Assembly: GCA_903837025.1 (NCBI GenBank)
Contig: CAILTC010000357.1
Location: 1-22,371, forward strand
Direction: 5' to 3'
DNA from: an uncultured Bacteroidota bacterium
GTDB taxonomy: Bacteria; Bacteroidota; Bacteroidia; Flavobacteriales; Flavobacteriaceae
Length of the DNA: 22,371 nt
A program made the position numbers and the translations under genes. Positions 14,581 through 22,087 of the stretch are shown piece after piece (within the stretch, counting starts at the first letter, position 1; each line of letters opens with the position of its first letter). The notes beneath the pieces are model-generated. The model made no database searches and was not told the DNA's origin. It saw only the letters and a program-made list of their open reading frames with translations.

Positions 14581-15549
14581 CTAGGAATGCGATGCTTTAA
14601 AAGCTTTTAGTTTTTCGGTTAATCTCGGTACAATATCAAAAGCATCACCAACCACTCCATAATCGGCAACCTTAAAGAAAGGCGCTTCGGGATCTATATT
14701 GATAACCAGTTTTACTTTCGATGAATTTATCCCAGCAATATGTTGAATGGCTCCCGAAATTCCGATGGCAATATATAAATTGGCAGCAACAGGTTTTCCT
14801 GTTTGACCTACGTGTTCAGAATGAGGCCTCCAATCTAAATCGGAAACAGGTTTTGAGCAAGCCGTTGCAGCGCCAAGAACGGCAGCTAAATCTTCGATCA
14901 TTCCCCAATTTTCAGGGCCTTTTAATCCACGACCTCCAGATACTACAATATCGGCATCGGCAATAGAAACTTTTCCAGTTACTTTTTCTACAGATTCTAC
15001 TTTGATGCTGAAATCATTTTCGCCGATTGTTGGATTAAAATCTTCTTCTACCAATGCAGATGCACTTTCGAAAATGCCATAAGAGTTTTTGGCTAAACCA
15101 AGAATTTTTATTTCGGTTGAAATTTCGGTGATATTGAATGCTTTGTTCGAAAACGAATTTCTTCGCACTTGAAAAGGCGATAGGCTTACGGGTAATCCGA
15201 CAACATTCGAAGCAAATCCGGCTTCAAGCGAAACGGCCACCAATGGCGAAAGATAAATACTATCTGTAGTTGACGAAAGTAAAATAAGTTTGGCATTTTC
15301 TTTTTGGGCCGCTTGTTTGATGACATCGGCATACGCTTTGGCAGAAAAACCAGCCAATTTATCGCTAGTAACTTTCAAGACCTTATCTACACCGTATTTT
15401 GATAATTCCGAAACATCGGTAGTATTGATGGTTACGGCTGTAACGGTTGTTCCTAAATTTTCGGCTACTTTTTTTGCGTACGAAGCTAATTCGAAAGCTA
15501 TTTTTCTGAATTTTCCTTCTGCGGATTCTGCGTATATTAGTATTGACAT
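14581..15549 (-). CDS. etfA: Electron transfer flavoprotein subunit alpha
   Basis: FAD-carrying subunit of the EtfAB heterodimer, which collects electrons from acyl-CoA and other dehydrogenases and passes them to the menaquinone pool through ETF:quinone oxidoreductase. The 322 residues have the N-terminal domain (about 1-190) and the FAD domain: 'VVSGGRGLKGPENW' (202-215), 'GQTGKPVAANLYIAIGISGA' (248-267), 'HIAGI' and 'DPEAPFFKVADYGVVGDAFD' (286-305). In the segment that is usually 'G-A-S-R' the residue is K233 ('ACSKPVSD'), replacing the Arg that in human ETF (R249) faces the flavin. It follows etfB after an unusual 116-bp repeat-filled spacer, and ends at the strong stem at 14510-14554. Confidence 0.96.
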   Translation of the reverse strand: MSILIYAESAEGKFRKIAFELASYAKKVAENLGTTVTAVTINTTDVSELSKYGVDKVLKVTSDKLAGFSAKAYADVIKQAAQKENAKLILLSSTTDSIYLSPLVAVSLEAGFASNVVGLPVSLSPFQVRRNSFSNKAFNITEISTEIKILGLAKNSYGIFESASALVEEDFNPTIGENDFSIKVESVEKVTGKVSIADADIVVSGGRGLKGPENWGMIEDLAAVLGAATACSKPVSDLDWRPHSEHVGQTGKPVAANLYIAIGISGAIQHIAGINSSKVKLVINIDPEAPFFKVADYGVVGDAFDIVPRLTEKLKAFKASHS

Positions 15550-15552
15550 AAT

Positions 15553-15665
15553 GATTTTAGATTTATGATTAACGATTTTAGATTTATGATTTAGAACTAA
15601 AGATTTTTAGATTTTTTACAATTTGCAATCAAAAATCGTTAATCAAAAATCTGCAATCTAAATTC
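15553..15665. repeat. GATTNNN heptamer palindrome in the etfB-etfA spacer
   Basis: Six consecutive 7-bp units start with GATT (15553, 15560, 15567, 15574, 15581, 15588), which includes an exact 18-bp direct repeat with a 21-bp period (15553-15570, 15574-15591). After a short middle come five NNNAATC units in register (15624-15658) and a variant TAAATTC (15659-15665). GATTAACGATTTT (15567-15579) and AAAATCGTTAATC (15632-15644) pair perfectly over 13 bp. The array fills the spacer and ends 3 bases before the etfA start codon. Confidence 0.9.
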
Positions 15666-16412
15666 TTAAATAACTTTGGCTTCGTTGTGTAATAAATTAA
15701 TTAACTCGTCGAGATTATCAGCAGCTACTAATTTTACAGCAGATTTTGGTGCTGGTTTTTCAAACTTTACTGATTTTGTCATTATCGAAGTTTCAACAGG
15801 TTCTACAACGGTTAATGTTTTTGTTCTAGCTGTCATAATTCCTCTCATATTGGGGATGCGTAAATCTTTTTCTTCAACCAATCCTTTTTGACCGCCAATG
15901 ATTATTGGTAAAGTTGTTGAAACAGTTTCTCTTCCGCCATCAATTTCGCGAATTGCTTTTACGTTTGTTCCTTCAACAACAATATCGGTACAGGAATTGA
16001 GAAAATTATAACCCAAAATTCCGGCAATCATTCCGGGTACCATTCCACCATTATAATCTAAGGATTCTTTTCCCGCTATAACAATATCATAAGCGCCATT
16101 TTTTATTACTTCGGCAAGTTGTTTGGCTACAAAAAAGCTATCTGTTGGGATCGCGTTTATACGAATGGCATCATTGGCACCAATGGCTAATGCTTTTCTT
16201 AAAGTAGGTTCTGTTTCCGGACCACCTACATTGACCACAGTAATTGTTGCTGCTTGTTGTTCTTGAAACCAAATAGCACGCGTCAGGCCATATTCATCAT
16301 TTGGATTAATTACAAATTGAACGCCATTGGTGTCAAATTGTGAGTCGTCACCAGTGAAATTTATTTTTGAAGTAGTATCAGGAACGTGGCTGATGCAAAC
16401 TAATATTTTCAT
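15666..16412 (-). CDS. etfB: Electron transfer flavoprotein subunit beta
   Basis: Partner of EtfA; this subunit binds AMP and makes most contacts with the donor dehydrogenases. The 248 residues start 'MKILVCISHVPDTTSKINF' and show 'QFVINPNDEYGLTRAIWFQE' (33-52), 'LRKALAIGANDAIRI', 'IVIAGKESLDYNGGMVPGMI' (109-128, the AMP-side motif region), 'REIDGGRETVSTTLPIIIGG' and 'LRIPNMRGIMTARTK' (the recognition-loop region). It is the first gene of the etfBA unit, with an exact -7 box 26 bases upstream of its ATG. Confidence 0.96.
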   Translation of the reverse strand: MKILVCISHVPDTTSKINFTGDDSQFDTNGVQFVINPNDEYGLTRAIWFQEQQAATITVVNVGGPETEPTLRKALAIGANDAIRINAIPTDSFFVAKQLAEVIKNGAYDIVIAGKESLDYNGGMVPGMIAGILGYNFLNSCTDIVVEGTNVKAIREIDGGRETVSTTLPIIIGGQKGLVEEKDLRIPNMRGIMTARTKTLTVVEPVETSIMTKSVKFEKPAPKSAVKLVAADNLDELINLLHNEAKVI

Positions 16413-16438
16413 AGTTGTGTTTTTCTAAATTGCTTTCA

Positions 16439-16446
16439 CAAAATTA
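16439..16446 (-). promoter_or_regulatory. Predicted etfBA -7 promoter element
   Basis: The minus strand reads TAATTTTG, an exact TAnnTTTG match, giving a leader of about 20 nt before the etfB ATG. Confidence 0.5.
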
Positions 16447-16531
16447 TAATAATAAATGGAATAATTTACTATGCATGCATAATATTTTTAGCTATTATAT
16501 CGATTTCGTAACTCCGTAAAAGTGGAATTGA

Positions 16532-16589
16532 GTCATTGCGAGGCACAAAGCAATCTATTGATGAGATGGCGCCCGTGCCTCGCAATGAC
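16532..16589. repeat. GTCATTGCGAGG-type dispersed hairpin repeat
   Basis: Perfect 15-bp inverted repeat GTCATTGCGAGGCAC (16532-16546) / GTGCCTCGCAATGAC (16575-16589) around 28 bases that begin AAAGCAATCT. The sequence matches the widely dispersed 'GTCATTGCGAGG...AAGCAATCT' repeat that I recognise from many bacterial genomes, including Flavobacterium. It is clearly more GC-rich than its surroundings. It lies in the 292-bp divergent gap between etfB and pdhB (16413-16704), otherwise empty apart from the two promoters. Confidence 0.8.
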
Positions 16590-16663
16590 AGTTTACAGTA
16601 TATAGCAGGATTAGCTCCAAGTTATTTTAAAAATAAATTAGGCATTAAGTGATTAAAAATATT

Positions 16664-16671
16664 TATTTTTG
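16664..16671 (+). promoter_or_regulatory. Predicted pdhB -7 promoter element
   Basis: TATTTTTG, an exact TAnnTTTG match, 33 bases upstream of the ATG at 16705. No good -33 TTG is seen. Confidence 0.5.
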
Positions 16672-16704
16672 CGGTTCGAAATTTTACACATACAATATAC
16701 AACT

Positions 16705-17682
16705 ATGAGAACAATACAATTTAGAGAGGCCATTTGTGAAGCAATGAGCGAAGAAATGCGTCGCGATGAGTCGATATACTTAATGGGAGAGGAAGTGGCA
16801 GAATATAATGGTGCTTACAAGGCATCAAAAGGAATGCTTGCTGAATTTGGAGAAAAAAGAGTTATTGATACTCCAATTGCAGAGCTTGGTTTTACCGGAA
16901 TTGCAGTAGGTTCGGCTATGAATGGTTGTAGACCAATTGTTGAATATATGACGTTCAATTTTTGTTTAGTAGGGATTGACCAAATTATAAATAATGCTGC
17001 TAAGATGCGTCAAATGACAGGTGGACAATTTAATGTTCCTATTGTTTTTCGTGGGCCAACAGCTTCGGCAGGTCAATTAGGTGCAACTCACTCTCAAGCT
17101 TTAGAAAATTGGTTTGCCAATACTCCTGGGCTTAAAGTAGTAGTTCCGTCGAATGTTTATGATGCTAAAGGGCTTTTGAAATCAGCTATTCGCGATAATG
17201 ATCCTGTAATTTTTATGGAATCAGAGCAAATGTATGGTGACAAAGGAGAAGTTCCTGAAGGAGAATATACAATTCCTCTTGGTGTTGCTGATGTAAAACG
17301 CGAAGGAACAGATGTTACCATTGTATCATTCGGAAAAATCATTAAAGAAGCTTTTATTGCTGCTGATGAACTTGCCAAAGAAGGAATTTCATGTGAAGTG
17401 ATCGATTTAAGAACCGTGCGTCCTATGGATCATGAAGCTATTTTGACTTCGGTGCGAAAAACAAATAGATTGGTAATTCTTGAAGAAGCTTGGCCTTTTG
17501 CAAGTATTTCATCAGAGATTGCATTCTTGGTTCAAGAACGTGCTTTCGATTTTCTTGATGCACCAATTCAACGTATCACAACTGCCGATACTCCAGCACC
17601 ATATTCTCCAGTATTGTTGAAAGAATGGTTGCCAAATGCTGGTGATGTTGTAAAAGCAGTTAAAAAAGTAATGAATAAATAA
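16705..17682 (+). CDS. pdhB: Pyruvate dehydrogenase E1 component subunit beta
   Basis: Beta subunit of the alpha2-beta2 E1 of pyruvate dehydrogenase, which uses thiamine diphosphate to decarboxylate pyruvate and acetylate lipoyl-E2. The 325 residues (start at 16705, the usual family start 'MRTIQFREAICEAM') show 'LMGEEVAEYNGAYKASKGML', 'RVIDTPIAELGFTGIAVGSA' with the thiamine-contacting Glu at about residue 60, 'VEYMTFNFCLVGIDQIINNA', 'GATHSQALENWFANTPGLKV', 'DLRTVRPMDHEAI' and 'DTPAPYSPVLLKEWLP'. An upstream in-frame TTG at 16669 is rejected because it overlaps the predicted -7 box. The alpha subunit and E2 genes are not adjacent, so this subunit is encoded apart from its partners. Branched-chain E1-beta is the alternative, but sequence similarity favours PDH. 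Confidence 0.93.
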   Translation: MRTIQFREAICEAMSEEMRRDESIYLMGEEVAEYNGAYKASKGMLAEFGEKRVIDTPIAELGFTGIAVGSAMNGCRPIVEYMTFNFCLVGIDQIINNAAKMRQMTGGQFNVPIVFRGPTASAGQLGATHSQALENWFANTPGLKVVVPSNVYDAKGLLKSAIRDNDPVIFMESEQMYGDKGEVPEGEYTIPLGVADVKREGTDVTIVSFGKIIKEAFIAADELAKEGISCEVIDLRTVRPMDHEAILTSVRKTNRLVILEEAWPFASISSEIAFLVQERAFDFLDAPIQRITTADTPAPYSPVLLKEWLPNAGDVVKAVKKVMNK

Positions 17683-17738
17683 GGTGTTAAAATTTTCGAA
17701 ATATTAGAGAAACTGAAAATCTGATATAAGAAATTGAT

Positions 17739-17746
17739 TATATTTG
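17739..17746 (+). promoter_or_regulatory. Possible -7 element for the DUF5686 gene
   Basis: TATATTTG, an exact TAnnTTTG match. The transcript would start near 17753, inside the hairpin at 17748-17779, whose T-run ends just before the next ATG. No good -33 is seen. Confidence 0.35.
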
Positions 17747-17747
17747 G

Positions 17748-17779
17748 AACTTCATCAAATACTTAAATTTGATGAAGTT
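17748..17779 (+). terminator. Intrinsic terminator of pdhB
   Basis: Perfect 13-bp stem AACTTCATCAAAT / ATTTGATGAAGTT with loop ACTTAA, followed directly by a ten-base T-run (17778-17787). The T-run ends only four bases before the ATG of the next gene (17792), so any transcript reading into that gene must pass it. Confidence 0.85.
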
Positions 17780-17791
17780 TTTTTTTTGATT

Positions 17792-20278
17792 ATGAAAAAG
17801 AGTGTATTGTTTGGCTTGGTTTTTTTATTTGCTGTTGCAAATTCCCTTTTTGCCCAAACAAAAGTAAGTGGTATCGTTTTGGACCAATCAAAAAAACCAG
17901 TTCCTTTTGCTAATGTAGCTTTCAAGGATTCAAATGAAGGCATTGTATCTAATGAAGACGGTCGTTTTTATTTAGAATCTCCAAAAAATTATAAAGTGCT
18001 AGTGGTTACTTCGGTAGGGTTTTCGGATAAGGAAATCGTATTAGAAAAGCCTGTGAATTATGATTTTGTAATAGTGCTAAAAGAAATGGAAACCTTAAAA
18101 GAAGTTGTTATTTATACTGGCAAAACTTCAAAAAAGAACAATCCAGCACTTGATATACTTAGAAAAATTTGGGAACATAAGCGCAGAAATGGCTTGCATT
18201 TATTCGATCAATACCAAATGGAAAAGTATGAGAAAGTAGAGTTTGACATGAACACGATTGATAGTGCTTTTATGAAAAATAAAATTTTCAAAGGTATGGA
18301 GTTTATCTTTAAGCAAGTGGATACTTCCCGAATTACAGGAAAAACATACTTGCCTATTTTTATAAATGAATCTTTATTGAATGTTTATGGCGACAATAAA
18401 TTAAAGAAAACGAAAGAAGTTTTAAAAGCCAATAAGAACTCTGGATTTGGTAACAATCAACAAATTTTGTCTTTTGTAAAAGATTTGTATTCTGATTTTG
18501 ATATTTATGACAATCACTTAACTTTTTTTGACAAAAGTTTTACCAGCCCATTGTCAAGAACAGGAATTGATACTTATAATTATATCTTAAAAGACAGCGC
18601 ATTCATTGATAAAAAATGGTGTTATAATATTATATTTTACCCAAGACGAAAAAGTGAATTGACATTTAAAGGCGATTTTTGGGTAAATGATACTACTTAT
18701 GCTATTAAAAAAATTAATATGGCAGCCACCAGAAGTGCTAATATCAATTGGATAAAAGACATTTATATCGAGCAAGAATTTGATGTGGTGAATGATTCTG
18801 TTTTTCTTTTGACAAAAGATTACATGATGTCAGATTTTGCTTTAAACAAAAGCGATTTGTCTAAAGGGGTTTATGGCAAGCGGACTACTTTCTATCAAAA
18901 TCATCAATTCAACAAGGAAAAACCGGCTTCTTTTTATAAAGAACAAGTGAATTATGATGATGAAACGGTCTACAATAAATCGGATGAATATTGGCATGAT
19001 AACCGTTTTGAGAATTTGAGCAAAGACGAATTAGGCGTTTATAAAATGCTTGATACATTAAAGACGGTCAAGAAGTTCAAGCATATATTCGATCTTGTTA
19101 CCATAGTTGATAGTGGCTATCTTCATAGCGGAAATTTCGATTATGGCTCCATTTACTCTGTCATAGGAAATAATGATGTAGAAGGATTGCGTTTGCGTTT
19201 GGGGGCAAGAACTTATTTTGGACCTAATGATGCTTGGCGCTTGCAAGGCTACACCGCTTATGGTTTGAAGGATGAAAAATTCAAATATGGATTTTCCGGA
19301 AAATGGATGATAGACAAAAGAAATAGATTTATTATCTCTGGAGGAAATCGAAAAGATGTAGAGCAAGCAGGGGCTTCCTTGACCACTTCAAATGATGTTT
19401 TGAATCGAGGTTTTGGGGCTTCGGGTTTGTTAACTGTTGGTAGTAATGGGAAATTGACGAATGTGAATTTGACCAATATAGAATTAGAAATGGAACCGGT
19501 AAAAAACCTGACTTTTAGAACAGGCTTTACATATAGAACATTAGAATCGGCTTCGCCAGTATTTAGTTTGGATTATTATACTGATTTATCACAAACTACG
19601 ATAAAAAGTAAAGTACATCAATCTGAAATAAATGCACAAGTAGAGTTCACCCCTAATCGCAAACCAATTGGTTATTCGGTTGAAAGATATAATGCCGACA
19701 GTCCTTTTAGCCGTATTTTTGTGGGTTATAGTCAAGGTTTTAAAGGAATTATGAATAGTGATTTTGATTATAAAAAAATTCAATTGTATTACAAGCAACC
19801 ATTAATTATTGGTCCTTTAGGAAGGAGTAATCTAATATTGGAAGTTGGAAAAACATACGGAAACATACCTCTTGGATTAATGAGTATTATCCCCGGAAAT
19901 CAATCTGTTTTTATGCTCGAGAATAGTTTTAGTAATCTAAAATATTATGAGTTTGTAGCCGATCAATATGCAATGCTTCAATGGGAACACAATTTTCAAG
20001 GAAGACTATTTTCGAGAATACCCTTTATGCGCAAGTTGAATTGGAGAGAAATCATAGGGGTGAAAACAGTTTATGGAACAGTTTCGGACAATAATAAAGC
20101 TATCAATGCTTCAGGATTAGTCTATAAAGCACCACAAACACCTTATTGGGAATATAGCGCAGGAATTGGGAATATTTTCAAGTTTTTTAGGGTAGATTGC
20201 AGTTGGAGAGGTAATTATAGAGATTTACCAGGTTCGAATAATTTTGCTGTAAAAGGTTCGTTTGGTTTTTATTTTTAA
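17792..20278 (+). CDS. DUF5686 / carboxypeptidase-regulatory-like domain outer-membrane protein
   Basis: 828-residue envelope protein of unknown function. Signal peptide MKKSVLFGLVFLFAVANSLF-AQ, then a carboxypeptidase-regulatory-like beta-sandwich at about 24-90 ('VSGIVLDQSKKPVPFANVAF', 'NEDGRFYL', 'VTSVGFSDKEI'), as in TonB-dependent receptors, followed by the long DUF5686 region ('IWEHKRRNGLHLFDQYQMEK', 'WCYNIIFYPRRKSELTFKGD' and later barrel-like strands). The C terminus 'AVKGSFGFYF' ends with Phe like an outer-membrane barrel. There is no TonB plug domain, so this is not a SusC-type receptor. The start at 17792 gives the signal peptide directly. The pdhB terminator lies immediately upstream. 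Outer-membrane location is inferred. Confidence 0.88.
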   Translation: MKKSVLFGLVFLFAVANSLFAQTKVSGIVLDQSKKPVPFANVAFKDSNEGIVSNEDGRFYLESPKNYKVLVVTSVGFSDKEIVLEKPVNYDFVIVLKEMETLKEVVIYTGKTSKKNNPALDILRKIWEHKRRNGLHLFDQYQMEKYEKVEFDMNTIDSAFMKNKIFKGMEFIFKQVDTSRITGKTYLPIFINESLLNVYGDNKLKKTKEVLKANKNSGFGNNQQILSFVKDLYSDFDIYDNHLTFFDKSFTSPLSRTGIDTYNYILKDSAFIDKKWCYNIIFYPRRKSELTFKGDFWVNDTTYAIKKINMAATRSANINWIKDIYIEQEFDVVNDSVFLLTKDYMMSDFALNKSDLSKGVYGKRTTFYQNHQFNKEKPASFYKEQVNYDDETVYNKSDEYWHDNRFENLSKDELGVYKMLDTLKTVKKFKHIFDLVTIVDSGYLHSGNFDYGSIYSVIGNNDVEGLRLRLGARTYFGPNDAWRLQGYTAYGLKDEKFKYGFSGKWMIDKRNRFIISGGNRKDVEQAGASLTTSNDVLNRGFGASGLLTVGSNGKLTNVNLTNIELEMEPVKNLTFRTGFTYRTLESASPVFSLDYYTDLSQTTIKSKVHQSEINAQVEFTPNRKPIGYSVERYNADSPFSRIFVGYSQGFKGIMNSDFDYKKIQLYYKQPLIIGPLGRSNLILEVGKTYGNIPLGLMSIIPGNQSVFMLENSFSNLKYYEFVADQYAMLQWEHNFQGRLFSRIPFMRKLNWREIIGVKTVYGTVSDNNKAINASGLVYKAPQTPYWEYSAGIGNIFKFFRVDCSWRGNYRDLPGSNNFAVKGSFGFYF

Positions 20279-20291
20279 GGTGCAAAGTCCT

Positions 20292-20299
20292 TACATTTG
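20292..20299 (+). promoter_or_regulatory. Predicted -7 element for acyltransferase-glycosylase pair
   Basis: TACATTTG, an exact TAnnTTTG match in the 44-bp gap before the acyltransferase gene, 23 bases upstream of its ATG. No good -33 is visible. Confidence 0.4.
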
Positions 20300-20322
20300 A
20301 TGTCAAAATTGAAAATATAGAA

Positions 20323-21375
20323 ATGGAAAGAAATCCACAGGAAAATAAATTTATTTGGACCAATAACCTCCGAGTTTTAGCCACAATTAGTGTGATTTTA
20401 CTGCATGTTTCGGGACAGATTTTAATTCAATACGGAAAAGTCTCCGATTTTGTTTGGTGGACTGGGAATATTTATGATAGTGCGGTACGTTTCTGTGTTC
20501 CCATTTTTGTGATGTTGACTGGGGCTTTATTACTGCCTAAAACCTATGAGCTTGGAGAATTTTTAAAAAAACGATTTCTAAGAATAATTCTTCCCTTTCT
20601 ATTCTGGAGCTTTATTTATATTTTATTTACCTATTATGAAAAGCTTTCTCCTAATCATGCAATGTCAACCTTTGAAACGATAAGATGGGGACTAGATTTA
20701 TTAAAATCAGGCAGTTCACCTCACTTATGGTACATCTATATGATTATCGGAATCTATCTAATTACGCCCGTCATTAGTAAATGGGTGCAAAATTGTAAAG
20801 AGAACGAAATTTTATATTTTTTAATAATATGGTTATTTGCCATGATTATGAACCAACCCATTTTTGAAGAATATAATACAGATATTGATTTGTCTTATTT
20901 TGAAGACTTTATCGGATACTTGGTTTTGGGTTATTATTTATCAGTAAAAACGTTTAAATACAGTAAAAGCACTGTCAATATTGCCGCTTTTTTGTTGCTA
21001 TCTATTGGGGTAATAATAACAGCAGCAGGAACTTATCATTTAACAAATAATGACGGAAAGTTTAACCAATATTTTTACGGATATATAACGTTGAATACTT
21101 TAATGGTTTCAATTGGGGTCTTTTTAGTTTTTAAAAATTGGACTAATGTAAATTCTAAATCATCGAAAATCATTGATTTTATTAGCAAATATAGCTTCGG
21201 AATCTATTTAGTTCATGTATTGGTTTTATTTTATTTGTCGAAATGTGGAATCGATTATAGTTTAATGAATCCCGTTTTTTCAATTCCGTTGACGACTTTA
21301 TTATGTTTGATATTTTCTACTTTAATTATTTATATAGTAAATAAACTGCCCTACGGAAAACATATTTCAGGATGA
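20323..21375 (+). CDS. Acyltransferase family 3 membrane protein (surface polysaccharide O-acyltransferase-like)
   Basis: 350-residue integral membrane acyltransferase with about ten TM helices. The N-terminal 'FIWTNNLRVLATISVILLHV' holds the family's conserved Arg (R17) and the putative catalytic His (H28). Other typical parts are 'FCVPIFVMLTGALLL' (57-71), 'RFLRIILPFLFWSFIYILF' (84-102), 'SGSSPHLWYIYMIIGIYLIT' (129-148) and 'ISKYSFGIYLVHVLVLFYLS' (288-307). WecH, which O-acetylates enterobacterial common antigen, is the closest named type I recognise. An acetyl donor and a cell-surface glycan acceptor are likely, but the acceptor cannot be told. Its last codons overlap the start of the glycosylase gene (ATGA). 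Confidence 0.88.
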   Translation: MERNPQENKFIWTNNLRVLATISVILLHVSGQILIQYGKVSDFVWWTGNIYDSAVRFCVPIFVMLTGALLLPKTYELGEFLKKRFLRIILPFLFWSFIYILFTYYEKLSPNHAMSTFETIRWGLDLLKSGSSPHLWYIYMIIGIYLITPVISKWVQNCKENEILYFLIIWLFAMIMNQPIFEEYNTDIDLSYFEDFIGYLVLGYYLSVKTFKYSKSTVNIAAFLLLSIGVIITAAGTYHLTNNDGKFNQYFYGYITLNTLMVSIGVFLVFKNWTNVNSKSSKIIDFISKYSFGIYLVHVLVLFYLSKCGIDYSLMNPVFSIPLTTLLCLIFSTLIIYIVNKLPYGKHISG

Positions 21376-21974
21376 AACAAGCAGTTGAATACCTTATAGC
21401 AATAGAGCCTATTTTTAAGAATATTATTGAAAAATATGGGCTTCCCACAATTCCAAGACGACCACAAGGTTTTGAAACTTTGGTTTTGTTGATTCTGGAA
21501 CAGCAGGTTTCTATAGATTCGGCAAAAGCTACCTTTTTAAAATTGAAAGCCAAAGAAAAGGATTTCGAACCCGAATCACTTCTTTTATTGACCGATGAAG
21601 AATATCGAAGTTTTGGCGTAAGCCGGCAAAAAACGTCCTATATCAAAGCATTATCCCATTCGATTATTACTAATAGCATTGATTTAGAAAGCCTTTCAGC
21701 AAAAACTTCTCAGCAAGTCCGTGACGAATTAATCAAAATTAAAGGAATCGGTAACTGGACCATCGATGTCTATTTGATGTTTTCACTGCAATCACCTGAT
21801 ATTATTCCGCTTGGCGATATTGCAGTAGTAAACACTATTAAGGAATTGCTAGCTATTCATGACAAACAAGAAATGGAAAGCTATGTTTCAAAATGGAGCC
21901 CGCATCGATCCCTTGCAACATTTTTATTGTGGCATTATTATTTGAATAAAAGAAATAGAAAAGTAGTCTATTAA
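21372..21974 (+). CDS. AlkA-like DNA-3-methyladenine glycosylase (HhH-GPD)
   Basis: 200-residue helix-hairpin-helix DNA glycosylase that would remove alkylated bases such as 3-methyladenine. Parts seen: 'GFETLVLLILEQQVSIDSAK' (33-52, the EQQ/I/L-S-A segment of AlkA-like enzymes), 'FGVSRQKTSYIKALS', the HhH hairpin 'IKGIGNWTIDVYLMF' (123-137), the catalytic Asp D149 in 'IIPLGDIAVV', and the late 'WSPHRSLATFLLWHYY' (175-190). It lacks the N-terminal domain of E. coli AlkA (282 aa), like many short bacterial forms. Its ATG overlaps the acyltransferase stop as ATGA, so the two are translationally coupled, though no functional link is obvious. Confidence 0.9.
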   Translation: MKQAVEYLIAIEPIFKNIIEKYGLPTIPRRPQGFETLVLLILEQQVSIDSAKATFLKLKAKEKDFEPESLLLLTDEEYRSFGVSRQKTSYIKALSHSIITNSIDLESLSAKTSQQVRDELIKIKGIGNWTIDVYLMFSLQSPDIIPLGDIAVVNTIKELLAIHDKQEMESYVSKWSPHRSLATFLLWHYYLNKRNRKVVY

Positions 21975-22019
21975 ATTAACGTTGTTTAAAGATAATGCAG
22001 AGAAAATGAAGATTTCGTA

Positions 22020-22048
22020 TTGTAATATCGGATTCTTGTTTATTTTTG
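22020..22048 (+). promoter_or_regulatory. Predicted ppa promoter
   Basis: TTG (22020-22022), 18 bases, then TATTTTTG (22041-22048). This is the best complete match in the window to the Bacteroidota consensus (-33 TTG, -7 TAnnTTTG). The transcript would start near 22055, about 33 nt before the ppa ATG. Confidence 0.6.
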
Positions 22049-22087
22049 CAGTCTTAAATGCAAGAAAATAAAATATAAATATACCTA

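Noticed and set aside
16588..16601. Two ACAGTNT heptamers after the GTCATTGCGAGG hairpin
   Set aside because: Only two units and no inverted copies, unlike the four arrays reported.
16669..16704. Upstream TTG start for pdhB
   Set aside because: It overlaps the exact -7 box at 16664-16671, and the family begins at the ATG at 16705.
20436..20452. AAAGTCTCCGATTTTG, resembling the REP-like arm core
   Set aside because: It lies in the acyltransferase reading frame (K-V-S-D-F), lacks the palindrome and the rest of the arm, so is probably chance.
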